Below, in pieces: positions 21,771 to 32,014 of a stretch of DNA of 64,000 bases. The notes under the pieces are model-generated. The model did not search any database and was not told where the DNA came from. It saw only the letters and a list, made by a program, of their open reading frames with translations. Source of the stretch: Streptococcus infantis SK970. GTDB lineage: Bacteria; Bacillota; Bacilli; Lactobacillales; Streptococcaceae. Positions within the stretch are counted from its first letter, which is position 1. Each line of letters opens with the position of its first letter. The stretch is taken from the NCBI GenBank assembly GCA_000223255.2, contig AFUT01000003.1, positions 124,001-188,000 of the forward strand, given 5' to 3'. Both the position numbers and the translations under genes were made by a program.

Positions 21771-22811
21771 TTACGATTTATCTGCATTTCCCTGAAAAAT
21801 AAATTTCTCTGGATATTTTTTGATAAAACTTAGTTCATTCTCATTTCCATCATAATCATAAACAAAATCATCTGCTTCATCCAACTTCTGATAAAAAGCA
21901 TCACCATACTCTTCTTCCATCTGTGCTAGCATCTCCGATCTCTCATCTCTGACAAAGGAGATAGCTCCACCAAAGTATGCAAGAAGATTTTTGAAATTAG
22001 CAGCATACTCCGTCATTCCAAATAGTTCCAACCCCTTTAAAGTATCTTCCCAGACAATCCCTGTCGAATTATCGAAAAATTGATAGTGACCTCCATTGTT
22101 TACTTCGATAAAATACCAGATAATCGCCAGAAGGTATCTTTGTTCTAAAGTAAAGATTTTTGCAGAATCGAGATAGTCTTCATAGGTGTTATAGATGTTA
22201 ACAGTTTCGTATACTGGTTTAATAATATCCCATGAGTCTTTTGCCTTTTTAACGTCTTCTACCGTAATATTCTTGTATAATTTCTTATTCTGCGCAATTG
22301 TCATTTCTTGATTAGTTTCATTAACATCTTCAAAATAGTATTTTTCTAGCAAGGGATAATCTGCTGGCTTAGCTTCAAGTACTTCCTTTAGAGAACCTAC
22401 TTTAACCAACTCAATACACCATTCAATGACTGGATTTGTTGAGGAATCAGCATTTTTGATAGCATTTTCTAATAAAGCTAGAGCCTGATTAGCTTCAGTT
22501 TCAAAGTCATTCTTCGGGTCACTAGATAAACGCCAATGGGTAAAACCATTTCTATAATACCAAATAGCATCCCTATCTTCTTCAGAGACTATCTCTAAAA
22601 CTGTTTTTGCCTCTTCAAATTGACTCCAATTATTACAAACTTTGGCTAGTTCACTAAGTACTTGACCACTTAAATTTTCTAAACCAAGCTCTGAGATGAT
22701 TTCCTTTATCTTTTCGAATTGGTAGGTATGCTTAATGTCTTTGAGACACTGAAGTTTCTCCTCTTCATTTAAGGTGATGAATTTTTCCAGAGTAATTGTA
22801 TTGATATCCAT
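21771..22811 (-). CDS. DMP19/DUF4375-family protein
   Basis: A 346-residue cytoplasmic protein in two parts. The N-terminal half is helical, acidic and TPR-like (WSQFEEAKTVLEIVSE, then WYYRNGFTHWRL). The C-terminal half, from about residue 205, matches the DMP19/DUF4375 domain, including WYFIEVNNGGHYQFFDNSTG and WEDTLKGLELFGM. DMP19 was named for a DNA-mimic protein, but most members have no known role. It has its own terminator and no operon partners, and it stands alone between pullulanase and glgB. A similar helical repeat plus DMP19 layout is seen in proteins near toxin or immunity loci, so an accessory role is possible but unproven. Confidence 0.75.
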   Translation of the reverse strand: MDINTITLEKFITLNEEEKLQCLKDIKHTYQFEKIKEIISELGLENLSGQVLSELAKVCNNWSQFEEAKTVLEIVSEEDRDAIWYYRNGFTHWRLSSDPKNDFETEANQALALLENAIKNADSSTNPVIEWCIELVKVGSLKEVLEAKPADYPLLEKYYFEDVNETNQEMTIAQNKKLYKNITVEDVKKAKDSWDIIKPVYETVNIYNTYEDYLDSAKIFTLEQRYLLAIIWYFIEVNNGGHYQFFDNSTGIVWEDTLKGLELFGMTEYAANFKNLLAYFGGAISFVRDERSEMLAQMEEEYGDAFYQKLDEADDFVYDYDGNENELSFIKKYPEKFIFQGNADKS

Positions 22812-22962
22812 AAGTATCTCCCACTAAAAGTAATGAACTTTTCTAATTTTAATTCAATTAATAATGAAACTTCTGCTTTTTTCTATCTGTCCAGTACTTG
22901 AAAATGAACTACTTTTTCTGAAAATTTTAGTTTCGACTTCAAAGAAGACTTTCTAGAAGTAT

Positions 22963-22987
22963 AGGCCGGGATCAAAAATCCCGACCT
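22963..22987 (-). terminator. Hairpin downstream of pullulanase
   Basis: AGGTCGGGAT pairs with ATCCCGGCCT around TTTTG. No long T run follows on the minus strand, so it may be a weak terminator or 3' processing hairpin. The other parts of the 281-base gap show no gene. Confidence 0.5.
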
Positions 22988-23092
22988 CGTATTTTTAGTA
23001 GAAATGAGCCTTTGAAACATTTTTGTTCATTCATTGGACTCTACAAAATAGCTTTGCCCTACATTTCATTGACTCCGTCTTCGATCTAAGAC

Positions 23093-25375
23093 TTAGGATA
23101 AAACATTCATAACTGCAACACTCACATTATCAAGAGTGTTTTCTTGGTTTGAACGACTATTTGTTACCAACATTTCTAGATTTCCAGCATTTTCATAATA
23201 GAAAGATGCACCTTTGGCATTAAATACAACCAAGAAATGTTCTTTAGTTCCCTGAATCTCATAGACAATCCAACCACTATTTTCAATAGCTGTGTGAACA
23301 AAGACGTGACGGTATACTTCCTCGTATGTAGGGTATGAAAAGGCACTAGTCTTTGTTTTAAGACCTATAATCTGACGAATAAATTCTATGCTTTCTTGAC
23401 GCTCATTGATTAAGTCCCAGTCCACCTGGTTAACAGCGTCTGGAGCATTGTAACTGTTCATTGCTCGCTCACGATCTGCGTGAGTCAACTCTCCATTTTC
23501 GCCTGTAGCTACGAGTTTAGTACGGCCAAACTCTTGCCCCAGTTCCATGAAGGCCATCCCTTGCATGAGGAGGTTCATAGCCGTTGCTGTTTCTACTTTC
23601 TTCATGATATGTTTTTCGCTCTCCGATGGATGAAGGGTTCTAAACAAATCATGCAAATTGTAGTTATCATGGGCTTCTACATAGTTGACAACCTGGTTAG
23701 GGCTTAGATAAGAGCCCAGTTCTCGACTACCAAGGATAGCTTTGGCAACAATTGGTTCAGTGGCAGCACCACTTACGAAGCCTGATTTGATATCACCATA
23801 AACTTCAGCACCCTTAACCGCATTACGTTGATCATCATTGAAAAATCCAATATTAGGTAACTGATAGGCATTGTCTTTCTTAGCCTTATCGTAAGGTGCT
23901 AGACCAGTACCCATATCCCAACCTTCTCCATAAAGGATGATTTTAGGATCGACTTCATCCATAGCCCAACGGATCATCTGCATGGTTTTGATGTCATGGA
24001 TTCCCATCAAGTCAAAGCGGAAACCATCGATATTATACTCATTCACCCAATAAAGAAGTGAATCAATCATGTACTTACGGAACATTTCATGTTCACTAGC
24101 AGTCTCGTTTCCTACACCAGTACCATTTTGATAGCTTCCATCACGGTTCATTCGGTAATAATAGTCTGGAACTGTAGTTTGGAATGGGGCATCAACAATT
24201 GAAAACGTATGGTTGTAAACCACATCCATAATAACGCCAATTCCAGCATCATGATAAGCTTGGATCATCGTCTTCAAATCGCGGATGACTTGACCTGGGT
24301 CATTTGGATTCGTAGACATGCTGGTTTCTGGTGCGTTGTAGTTTTGTGGATCGTAACCCCAGTTGTAGGTCACATTACCATCTGCATCATACTCTTTGTG
24401 ACGATCAGCAATTGGTTGCAGTTGAACATAGTTAACACCAAGTTCTTTGATGTAGTCAAATGCAGTAGACTGACCGAAGTGATTAACTGTTCCAGTTTGG
24501 GCAGCTCCCAAGAAAGTGCCTCTTAATTCTGGAGCAACACCAGAAGTTTCAGACTTGGTCAAGTCACGAATGTGCATTTCGTAAACAACCGCTTGACAAG
24601 GATTTTCCAATCGCCAAGTTGCTTCCGTTCCATTCTTAACTTCAAAACCTTCAACTTGACGTTCTTTTTCTGAAAGAATCGCTGAACGTTTGCCATCTGG
24701 ACTTGTAGCAATAGTATATGGATCACGTGTCAATGATTGATGATGTGGAAAATCAATCTGATATTGATAGGCACGACCTACAAGACTTTCAGGAACCGTC
24801 AAATCCCAAACTCCAATTGTATTATCTTTGTGACTATAAGAATAACTATTTCCACGTTTCATCTCATAGGTTTTTAGGATAGGAGCGTCATTGCTTGCTG
24901 ATTCATAGACTACAACTTGTACAGTTGTTGCTGTTGGCGACCAAAGTTTAAAGCTTGTTTCTTCTTCGGAAACCTGGCATCCCAACTCTCCTTGGTAACC
25001 CCAGTGGTGATCAAAACTAGCACTGTTAATCGCTTTATCAAAAGCAAATGGATTTTGATCTTTATAGTGTGGACTTGCAATGGCTGGATTTTCAGAATAA
25101 TAAACGGTGTCATCTCCATCCAAAATCCAAACTTCCGTTAGAAGTGGATAATAATTAAATCGGATAGGGTATTCTTTGGTAACTCCATCTTTTTCAACTG
25201 TAAAAACTATTTGTGAAAGAGGACTTTCACTCGATTGAGTATATGAAAACTTCTCTCCAAAGTATTCTTCCTCTTTAACAAATTCTACTGAATCAGCTGA
25301 CTCCTTACTAAAGTTGCAACTCTGATATGCTCCATCCTTACGATGATAATGAATAAGTACAGGATAATTGTACAT
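23093..25375 (-). CDS. pulA: Type I pullulanase (cytoplasmic)
   Basis: A 760-residue GH13 debranching enzyme hydrolysing alpha-1,6 links in glycogen and maltodextrins. It has no signal peptide or LPXTG motif, so it is the intracellular form rather than the cell-wall SpuA-type pullulanase. The type I hallmark YNWGYDP is present, as are the catalytic GFRFDLMGIHD and YGEGWDMGTG, and a CBM48-like segment FKLWSPTATTVQVVVY. It lies just downstream of ligA and near glgBCDA, fitting a role in glycogen turnover. The ATG at 25375 lies about 105 bases after ligA. Confidence 0.93.
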   Translation of the reverse strand: MYNYPVLIHYHRKDGAYQSCNFSKESADSVEFVKEEEYFGEKFSYTQSSESPLSQIVFTVEKDGVTKEYPIRFNYYPLLTEVWILDGDDTVYYSENPAIASPHYKDQNPFAFDKAINSASFDHHWGYQGELGCQVSEEETSFKLWSPTATTVQVVVYESASNDAPILKTYEMKRGNSYSYSHKDNTIGVWDLTVPESLVGRAYQYQIDFPHHQSLTRDPYTIATSPDGKRSAILSEKERQVEGFEVKNGTEATWRLENPCQAVVYEMHIRDLTKSETSGVAPELRGTFLGAAQTGTVNHFGQSTAFDYIKELGVNYVQLQPIADRHKEYDADGNVTYNWGYDPQNYNAPETSMSTNPNDPGQVIRDLKTMIQAYHDAGIGVIMDVVYNHTFSIVDAPFQTTVPDYYYRMNRDGSYQNGTGVGNETASEHEMFRKYMIDSLLYWVNEYNIDGFRFDLMGIHDIKTMQMIRWAMDEVDPKIILYGEGWDMGTGLAPYDKAKKDNAYQLPNIGFFNDDQRNAVKGAEVYGDIKSGFVSGAATEPIVAKAILGSRELGSYLSPNQVVNYVEAHDNYNLHDLFRTLHPSESEKHIMKKVETATAMNLLMQGMAFMELGQEFGRTKLVATGENGELTHADRERAMNSYNAPDAVNQVDWDLINERQESIEFIRQIIGLKTKTSAFSYPTYEEVYRHVFVHTAIENSGWIVYEIQGTKEHFLVVFNAKGASFYYENAGNLEMLVTNSRSNQENTLDNVSVAVMNVLS

Positions 25376-25480
25376 AGTTCTCCCTAATTTCTAATTGTTA
25401 AATTTTAAAAAATAATTTCTTGTTAAAATTTTCGAGTTGGACCAAGAAATCTAAGATAGTCATTCTTTAGTGTGTAATGA

Positions 25481-27455
<1,975 letters not shown>

Positions 27456-27495
27456 AAAAAGGGCCATAGAAACAATACTCAAGCTCTAAAAACGA

Positions 27496-27524
27496 AAATG
27501 AGAAGGGCTTTTCTACCCCTTCTC
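27496..27524 (-). terminator. Terminator of xpt-pbuX overlapping the pbuX stop
   Basis: GAGAAGGGG pairs with GCCCTTCTC on the minus strand, then ATTTTCGTTTTT. The pbuX TAG stop lies in the hairpin. Confidence 0.75.
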
Positions 27525-28790
27525 ACTAATTTTATTTTTACGGTTCAAAATAGCGTTCAAGATAATAGCTACTGTACTTGCAATAACGATACCATTTGAG
27601 AAGAACATTTGTAATTCAGTCGGTAAAGTATTGAAGAGATTGCTTCCGTTTAATCCCACCCCAGCAGAAATAGACACTGCTGCAATGAGGAAATTGTGTT
27701 CATTGTGCTCAAAGTCTACACGAGCCAAGATTTGCATCCCTTGGAGCGAAACAAAACCAAACATGACGAGCATAGCTCCACCAAGTACAGGACTAGGAAT
27801 AATCTGTGCCAAGGCACCAAACTTAGGCAAGAGACCGAGCAAGATGAGGAATCCTGCTGCGTAGTAGATTGGTAGACGTGTACGAATACCTGAAAGTTTC
27901 ACCAAACCTACGTTTTGTGAAAACCCTGTATAAGGGAAGGTATTGAAAAGTCCACCAAGTAAAACAGCGAGACCTTCAGCACGATAACCATTACGAAGAC
28001 GAGTGCTATCAATTGGATCTTTAGTAATATCAGAAAGAGCAAGATATACACCAGTTGATTCTACCATTGATACAGTAGCGATGATACACATCATGACAAT
28101 AGATGAAATCTCAAATTGTGGAGCACCGAAGTAGAATGGAGTTGGGATATGAACAAGTGGTGCTTCTGCTACTGGAGAAAAATCAACCAAGCCCATAGTC
28201 GCTGCAATAATGGTACCTGCAATCAAACCAATCAAAATCGAAATAGATTTGATAAATCCTTTTGTAAAAATATTAACCAAAAGAATAATGAGAACTGTAA
28301 TCATTGCCAAGGCTAAACTTTGACCAGTTGGTTTTTCTACGTTATTTCCCATATTTCCAATAGCAACTGGAATCAAGGTCAATCCGATAGTTGTGATAAC
28401 AGAACCAGTTACGATAGCAGGGAAAAGATTGGCAACCTTAGAAAAGACACCTGAAATCAAGATGACATAAATCCCTGATGCAATCAAGGCTCCAAACATA
28501 GCACCACTACCATGACTCTGACCAATCATGATAAGAGGAGCAACAGACTGGAAGGCAACCCCAAGAACGATTGGCAATCCAACACCGAAGTGTTTATTGA
28601 GTTGCAATTGTAAGAGAGTTGCAACCCCACACATAAAGATATCTGTTGAGATAAGGTAGGTCAATTGTTGGGGCGAGTAACCTAGGGCACCTGCAATCAT
28701 AATTGGTACTAGGATTGAACCTGAGTACATAGCTAGCAAGTGTTGCAAACCAAGAACGGCTGCCTGTGAGTGTTTTTCCTGTTGTTTCAT
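27513..28790 (-). CDS. pbuX: Xanthine permease
   Basis: A 425-residue NCS2/nucleobase-ascorbate transporter with about 12-14 membrane segments. Motifs of the family include VLGVAFQSVAPLI near residues 76-88 and TGFSQNVGLVKLSGI, the NAT signature region with its Gln. It imports xanthine by proton symport. It overlaps the end of xpt by one base, giving the conserved xpt-pbuX pair controlled by the guanine riboswitch upstream. The stop codon lies in the terminator. Confidence 0.95.
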   Translation of the reverse strand: MKQQEKHSQAAVLGLQHLLAMYSGSILVPIMIAGALGYSPQQLTYLISTDIFMCGVATLLQLQLNKHFGVGLPIVLGVAFQSVAPLIMIGQSHGSGAMFGALIASGIYVILISGVFSKVANLFPAIVTGSVITTIGLTLIPVAIGNMGNNVEKPTGQSLALAMITVLIILLVNIFTKGFIKSISILIGLIAGTIIAATMGLVDFSPVAEAPLVHIPTPFYFGAPQFEISSIVMMCIIATVSMVESTGVYLALSDITKDPIDSTRLRNGYRAEGLAVLLGGLFNTFPYTGFSQNVGLVKLSGIRTRLPIYYAAGFLILLGLLPKFGALAQIIPSPVLGGAMLVMFGFVSLQGMQILARVDFEHNEHNFLIAAVSISAGVGLNGSNLFNTLPTELQMFFSNGIVIASTVAIILNAILNRKNKISEKG

Positions 28791-29371
28791 TAGATGTCTG
28801 CCTCCTTGAAGATAACTTTTCCGTTTTCAAAACGCTCTAATCGCGCGAGTGATACTACCTGATGACCTGATTTTTCTAACAGTTCACGGCCATCTTGGAA
28901 GGATTTTTCAATCACAATTCCGATAGCTTCAACTGTAGCACCAGCTTGCTCGATAATCTGAATCAGCCCTTTAGCTGCTTGGCCATTTGCCAAGAAATCA
29001 TCGATAATCAATACTTTATCTTGAGGAGATAAGAACTTTCCTGCAATGGATACGGTACTTGTTACTTGTTTCGTGAAAGAATAAACCTCAGCCGTTAAAA
29101 TTCCTTCATTCATGGTAATGTTTTTTGCCTTTTTAGCAAAAATCATGGGTACTTCTAACTGTTCTGCAACATATAAGGCTGGGGCAATCCCAGATGCTTC
29201 AATGGTTACAACTTTTGTAATGCCAGCATTTTTAAAATGCTCTGCAAAAGTACGACCAATCTCGCGCATCAAGGAATAATCAACTTGGTGGGTCAAGAAG
29301 GAATCCACCTTAAGAATATTCTCACCTAGAATATTCCCATCTTTTAAAATACGTTCCTCTAGTAATTTCAC
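28790..29371 (-). CDS. xpt: Xanthine phosphoribosyltransferase
   Basis: A 193-residue Xpt converting xanthine and PRPP to XMP for purine salvage. The N-terminus is [15 protein letters not shown], and the PRPP loop is [13 protein letters not shown]. The start is GTG, chosen because GGAGG lies five bases before it and the reading frame matches family members. An overlapping ATG two bases upstream is followed at once by TGA. It is preceded by a purine riboswitch and intrinsic terminator, and it is coupled to pbuX by a one-base overlap. Confidence 0.97.
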   Translation of the reverse strand: MKLLEERILKDGNILGENILKVDSFLTHQVDYSLMREIGRTFAEHFKNAGITKVVTIEASGIAPALYVAEQLEVPMIFAKKAKNITMNEGILTAEVYSFTKQVTSTVSIAGKFLSPQDKVLIIDDFLANGQAAKGLIQIIEQAGATVEAIGIVIEKSFQDGRELLEKSGHQVVSLARLERFENGKVIFKEADI

Positions 29372-29389
29372 ATTAACCTCCGAAATAAA

Positions 29390-29527
29390 AAGGGACTTAC
29401 AACGTAAGTCCCTTGGAAAGATTGAAACAGATAGCTCTGCTTCTTTTTATCTCTCTTCGACTTACTCATTGTTAGGTATTTACGGTACCTTGTAGAAACG
29501 CCACGCCTATTCATGGCATAAATAAGT
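29390..29527 (-). promoter_or_regulatory. Purine (guanine-class) riboswitch with terminator upstream of xpt
   Basis: The aptamer spans about 29460-29527. P1 is ACTTA/TAAGT, J2/3 is TTTCTAC, and P3 is AGGTA/TACCT around the diagnostic CCGTAAA loop. J3/1 holds a C at the specificity position (AACAATG), so guanine or hypoxanthine rather than adenine is expected. The expression platform is a terminator at 29390-29414, GGGACTTAC/GTAAGTCCC plus T run, 19 bases before the xpt start. Ligand binding should favour termination. Confidence 0.92.
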
Positions 29528-29538
29528 AATGATATTTT

Positions 29539-30522
29539 TTAGTGAGCATCTCCATTCCAGATAGAGTTCTTCACGATCACATAATCTACATGTCTAAGAT
29601 CAGCTACTTTACGACCTCCAGCATAAGAAATCGAACTTTGCAAATCTTGTTCCATCTCAGTTAGGGTATCTTGTAAATGTCCTTTGGCAGGAAGGAGAAT
29701 CTTCTTACCTTCAACATTCTTATAAGCACCTTTTTGGTATTCTGAAGCTGAACCATAGTACTCTTTGAATTGTTTACCATCGACTTCAACTGTTTTACCA
29801 GGACTTTCGATATGACCTGCAAATAGTGAGCCAATCATAACCATACTTGCACCAAAGCGGATTGACTTGGCAATATCTCCGTGTGTACGGATACCACCAT
29901 CAGCAATAATCGGTTTACGGGCAGCCTTAGCACACCAGCGAAGAGCCGCTAACTGCCAACCACCAGTACCAAAACCAGTTTTGACCTTAGTAATACATAC
30001 CTTACCTGGACCGATTCCGACCTTAGTTGCATCTGCACCAGCATTTTCAAGTTCACGAACGGCTTCTGGTGTTCCAACGTTACCAGCGATGACAAAGGTA
30101 TCTGGCAATTCTTTCTTGATGTGCTGAATCATTGAAATCACACTGTCTGAATGACCATGAGCGATATCAATAGTGATGTACTCTGGAGCATCATCCTTTA
30201 ATTGACTTACAAAATCATACTCGTAATCTTTAACACCAACAGAGATAGAAGCAATCAAGCCCTTATCATGCATGCGTTTCACAAAAGGGATGCGTCCAGC
30301 TTCATCAAATCGATGCATGATATAGAAATAACCACCTTTTGCAAGTTGTTCAGCAACATCTTCATCTAGGATTGTTTGCATATTTGAAGGAACAACTGGT
30401 AATTTAAAGGTGTGCTTCCCAAGTGTCACTTGTGTATCGGCTTCAGCTCGGCTTTTAAGTACACACTTGTTAGGGATTAGCTGAATATCTTCATAGTCAA
30501 AGATCGGAAATTCGTTTAACAT
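29539..30522 (-). CDS. guaC: GMP reductase
   Basis: A 327-residue IMPDH/GMPR-family enzyme that converts GMP to IMP with NADPH. The catalytic Cys loop [15 protein letters not shown] and flap [16 protein letters not shown] are present. There is no CBS insert, which separates it from IMP dehydrogenase. The start [19 protein letters not shown] has its own near-perfect promoter. Its stop is 12 bases before the riboswitch aptamer of xpt-pbuX, with no terminator between, so read-through would couple guanine recycling to purine import. Confidence 0.97.
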   Translation of the reverse strand: MLNEFPIFDYEDIQLIPNKCVLKSRAEADTQVTLGKHTFKLPVVPSNMQTILDEDVAEQLAKGGYFYIMHRFDEAGRIPFVKRMHDKGLIASISVGVKDYEYDFVSQLKDDAPEYITIDIAHGHSDSVISMIQHIKKELPDTFVIAGNVGTPEAVRELENAGADATKVGIGPGKVCITKVKTGFGTGGWQLAALRWCAKAARKPIIADGGIRTHGDIAKSIRFGASMVMIGSLFAGHIESPGKTVEVDGKQFKEYYGSASEYQKGAYKNVEGKKILLPAKGHLQDTLTEMEQDLQSSISYAGGRKVADLRHVDYVIVKNSIWNGDAH

Positions 30523-30599
30523 TTCGATGTCTCGTTTCTTTTATAATGACCTACCTATGCTTTCGCATCACTACGCCTTTTCCGACGTTTCCTCTAACG

Positions 30600-30628
30600 A
30601 TTATAAACTAAGGTAAAGTTTTTGTCAA
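30600..30628 (-). promoter_or_regulatory. guaC promoter (near consensus)
   Basis: TTGACA (30623-30628) and TATAAT (30600-30605), 17 bases apart on the minus strand. The leader of about 70 bases contains a small GATGC-GAAA-GCATAG hairpin. Confidence 0.9.
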
Positions 30629-30680
30629 TTATTTTGAAACCTAAAATTTATAACGTTCGGATTTTGGCTCTTTGTTCTAT

Positions 30681-30714
30681 AAAAAAATAGAGAGATTATG
30701 AGCTCTCTATTTTT
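30681..30714 (-). terminator. Terminator of mcrBC
   Basis: ATAGAGAG pairs with CTCTCTAT, with seven T following on the minus strand. The mcrC stop codon lies in the hairpin. Confidence 0.8.
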
Positions 30715-32014
30715 GTTTTATATTATTTTGAAAAATTTTTTCTGATATCACAAGCATTTCATAGAATTCGTTATAGGATGACGCCTTCTGAGGAATTTGG
30801 ATAGACCACTTTTTAAGCAAAACCCCATAACCTACAACCTTTCCTATTTCACTACTTACTATCTGCTCTATACTAGGGAAAATCAAGCCAGCTTTCTCTG
30901 CTTGTAAGATATAAGCATAAGAAATCAATTGAAATAGATCATCACGATTGATTCCTTTTTCAGTCAATTCTAGTTTTTTATATTTAGCATCTAGTACAGT
31001 CTTTAATTCCCGATTATAAAAATCTGGATATACCTTTCGTTTCCCACCAGAAAATACAGAGACACCTCCTTTCTTTTCTTTATTGCGTGGATGTATGAAA
31101 TCTTTTGGCAGCAAGGTATGAACATATTCTTCCCAAAGCCAAGCAACGTCAAAAAGAATGCCATGAATTTTTTGCTCTTTATATCCTAAACCATGCTTTT
31201 CTCTGTTTAATATCATCAGACAAAGCTCTTGCAACTTTCTGTATTCTCGAAAGTAGGCATGACGAAGTGGTTTAGTTTGATTTCGTTGAATAATCTTAGC
31301 ACGATCAGCTAGTTTATAAGATGGGGTTACACGAATTATTTCTGTAATATTTTCGCGATTACTATGAATAATACCTCTTCCTAGAGATTTCTGATTTTTA
31401 ATGTACTCAATCGTATGACGTATCAGTTGCATTATCGGATTGTCAAAAGCAAACTCTCTAGTTGTGTAGGCAATATTTCCCGTGAAAGGAAGATTTTTCT
31501 TGAGATGGTTTCTTACATCAATCACTCCCTTGATATGGCTATCATTATGAGAAAACCTCTGGTATTCCTTATAAAGTCCCTTTCGCATGGCACCTTCCAG
31601 ATACTTTGGAAAGAGGTAAATTAAAAGTTGATAGAGTCTATCCTCATATGATAACCCTACATCCAAACTAGTGAGATTGATATTTAGAACTTTCTGCAAT
31701 AGATAATGCAAAAAATAGTCATCACTTTTACTCGAAAAACGAGAAGAAATGGTTAATCTCTCCTGACCACACCCCAGAAATCCAATCACATTCCCTGTCT
31801 TAATTTTCTGATTAACTGTTTCCAAAATCTTCAGGTCCTTATCCAAATCAGGAGAATTTTTCAGGTCATTTGGAAATATAAAGATACTATCTTCTTGAGA
31901 GAGATTATCTATGGTTCTATCTAAAAGAGCTTGACTAATTTTAGGATATTCTGCGATAAACTCTTCTTTGCTTATGCTCTGTTGATTATCAGTTAACTGC
32001 ATCGTCATCACCAA
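30707..32014 (-). CDS. mcrC: McrC-like nuclease subunit of a type IV restriction system
   Basis: A 435-residue McrC-family protein. The N-terminal half holds the strand-rich domain that contacts McrB (GNVIGFLGCGQERLTISSRF). The C-terminal half has a PD-(D/E)XK nuclease core: VYPDFYNRELKTVLDAKYKK, where Asp, Asp and Lys fit the catalytic triad. McrC stimulates GTP hydrolysis by McrB and cuts methylated DNA. It overlaps the end of mcrB by 26 bases; the ATG used here (32014) gives MVMTMQL, and starts at the next two Met codons are possible. The terminator overlaps its stop. Confidence 0.88.
   Translation of the reverse strand: MVMTMQLTDNQQSISKEEFIAEYPKISQALLDRTIDNLSQEDSIFIFPNDLKNSPDLDKDLKILETVNQKIKTGNVIGFLGCGQERLTISSRFSSKSDDYFLHYLLQKVLNINLTSLDVGLSYEDRLYQLLIYLFPKYLEGAMRKGLYKEYQRFSHNDSHIKGVIDVRNHLKKNLPFTGNIAYTTREFAFDNPIMQLIRHTIEYIKNQKSLGRGIIHSNRENITEIIRVTPSYKLADRAKIIQRNQTKPLRHAYFREYRKLQELCLMILNREKHGLGYKEQKIHGILFDVAWLWEEYVHTLLPKDFIHPRNKEKKGGVSVFSGGKRKVYPDFYNRELKTVLDAKYKKLELTEKGINRDDLFQLISYAYILQAEKAGLIFPSIEQIVSSEIGKVVGYGVLLKKWSIQIPQKASSYNEFYEMLVISEKIFQNNIKQK

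Noticed and set aside
22912-22926. CodY box upstream of the DMP19-family gene
   Set aside because: AATTTTCAGAAAAAG differs at the last two positions and is about 100 bases from the start; AT-rich DNA makes this weak.
30530-30600. A riboswitch in the guaC leader
   Set aside because: Only a small GAAA-loop hairpin is visible and it fits no riboswitch class that I know.
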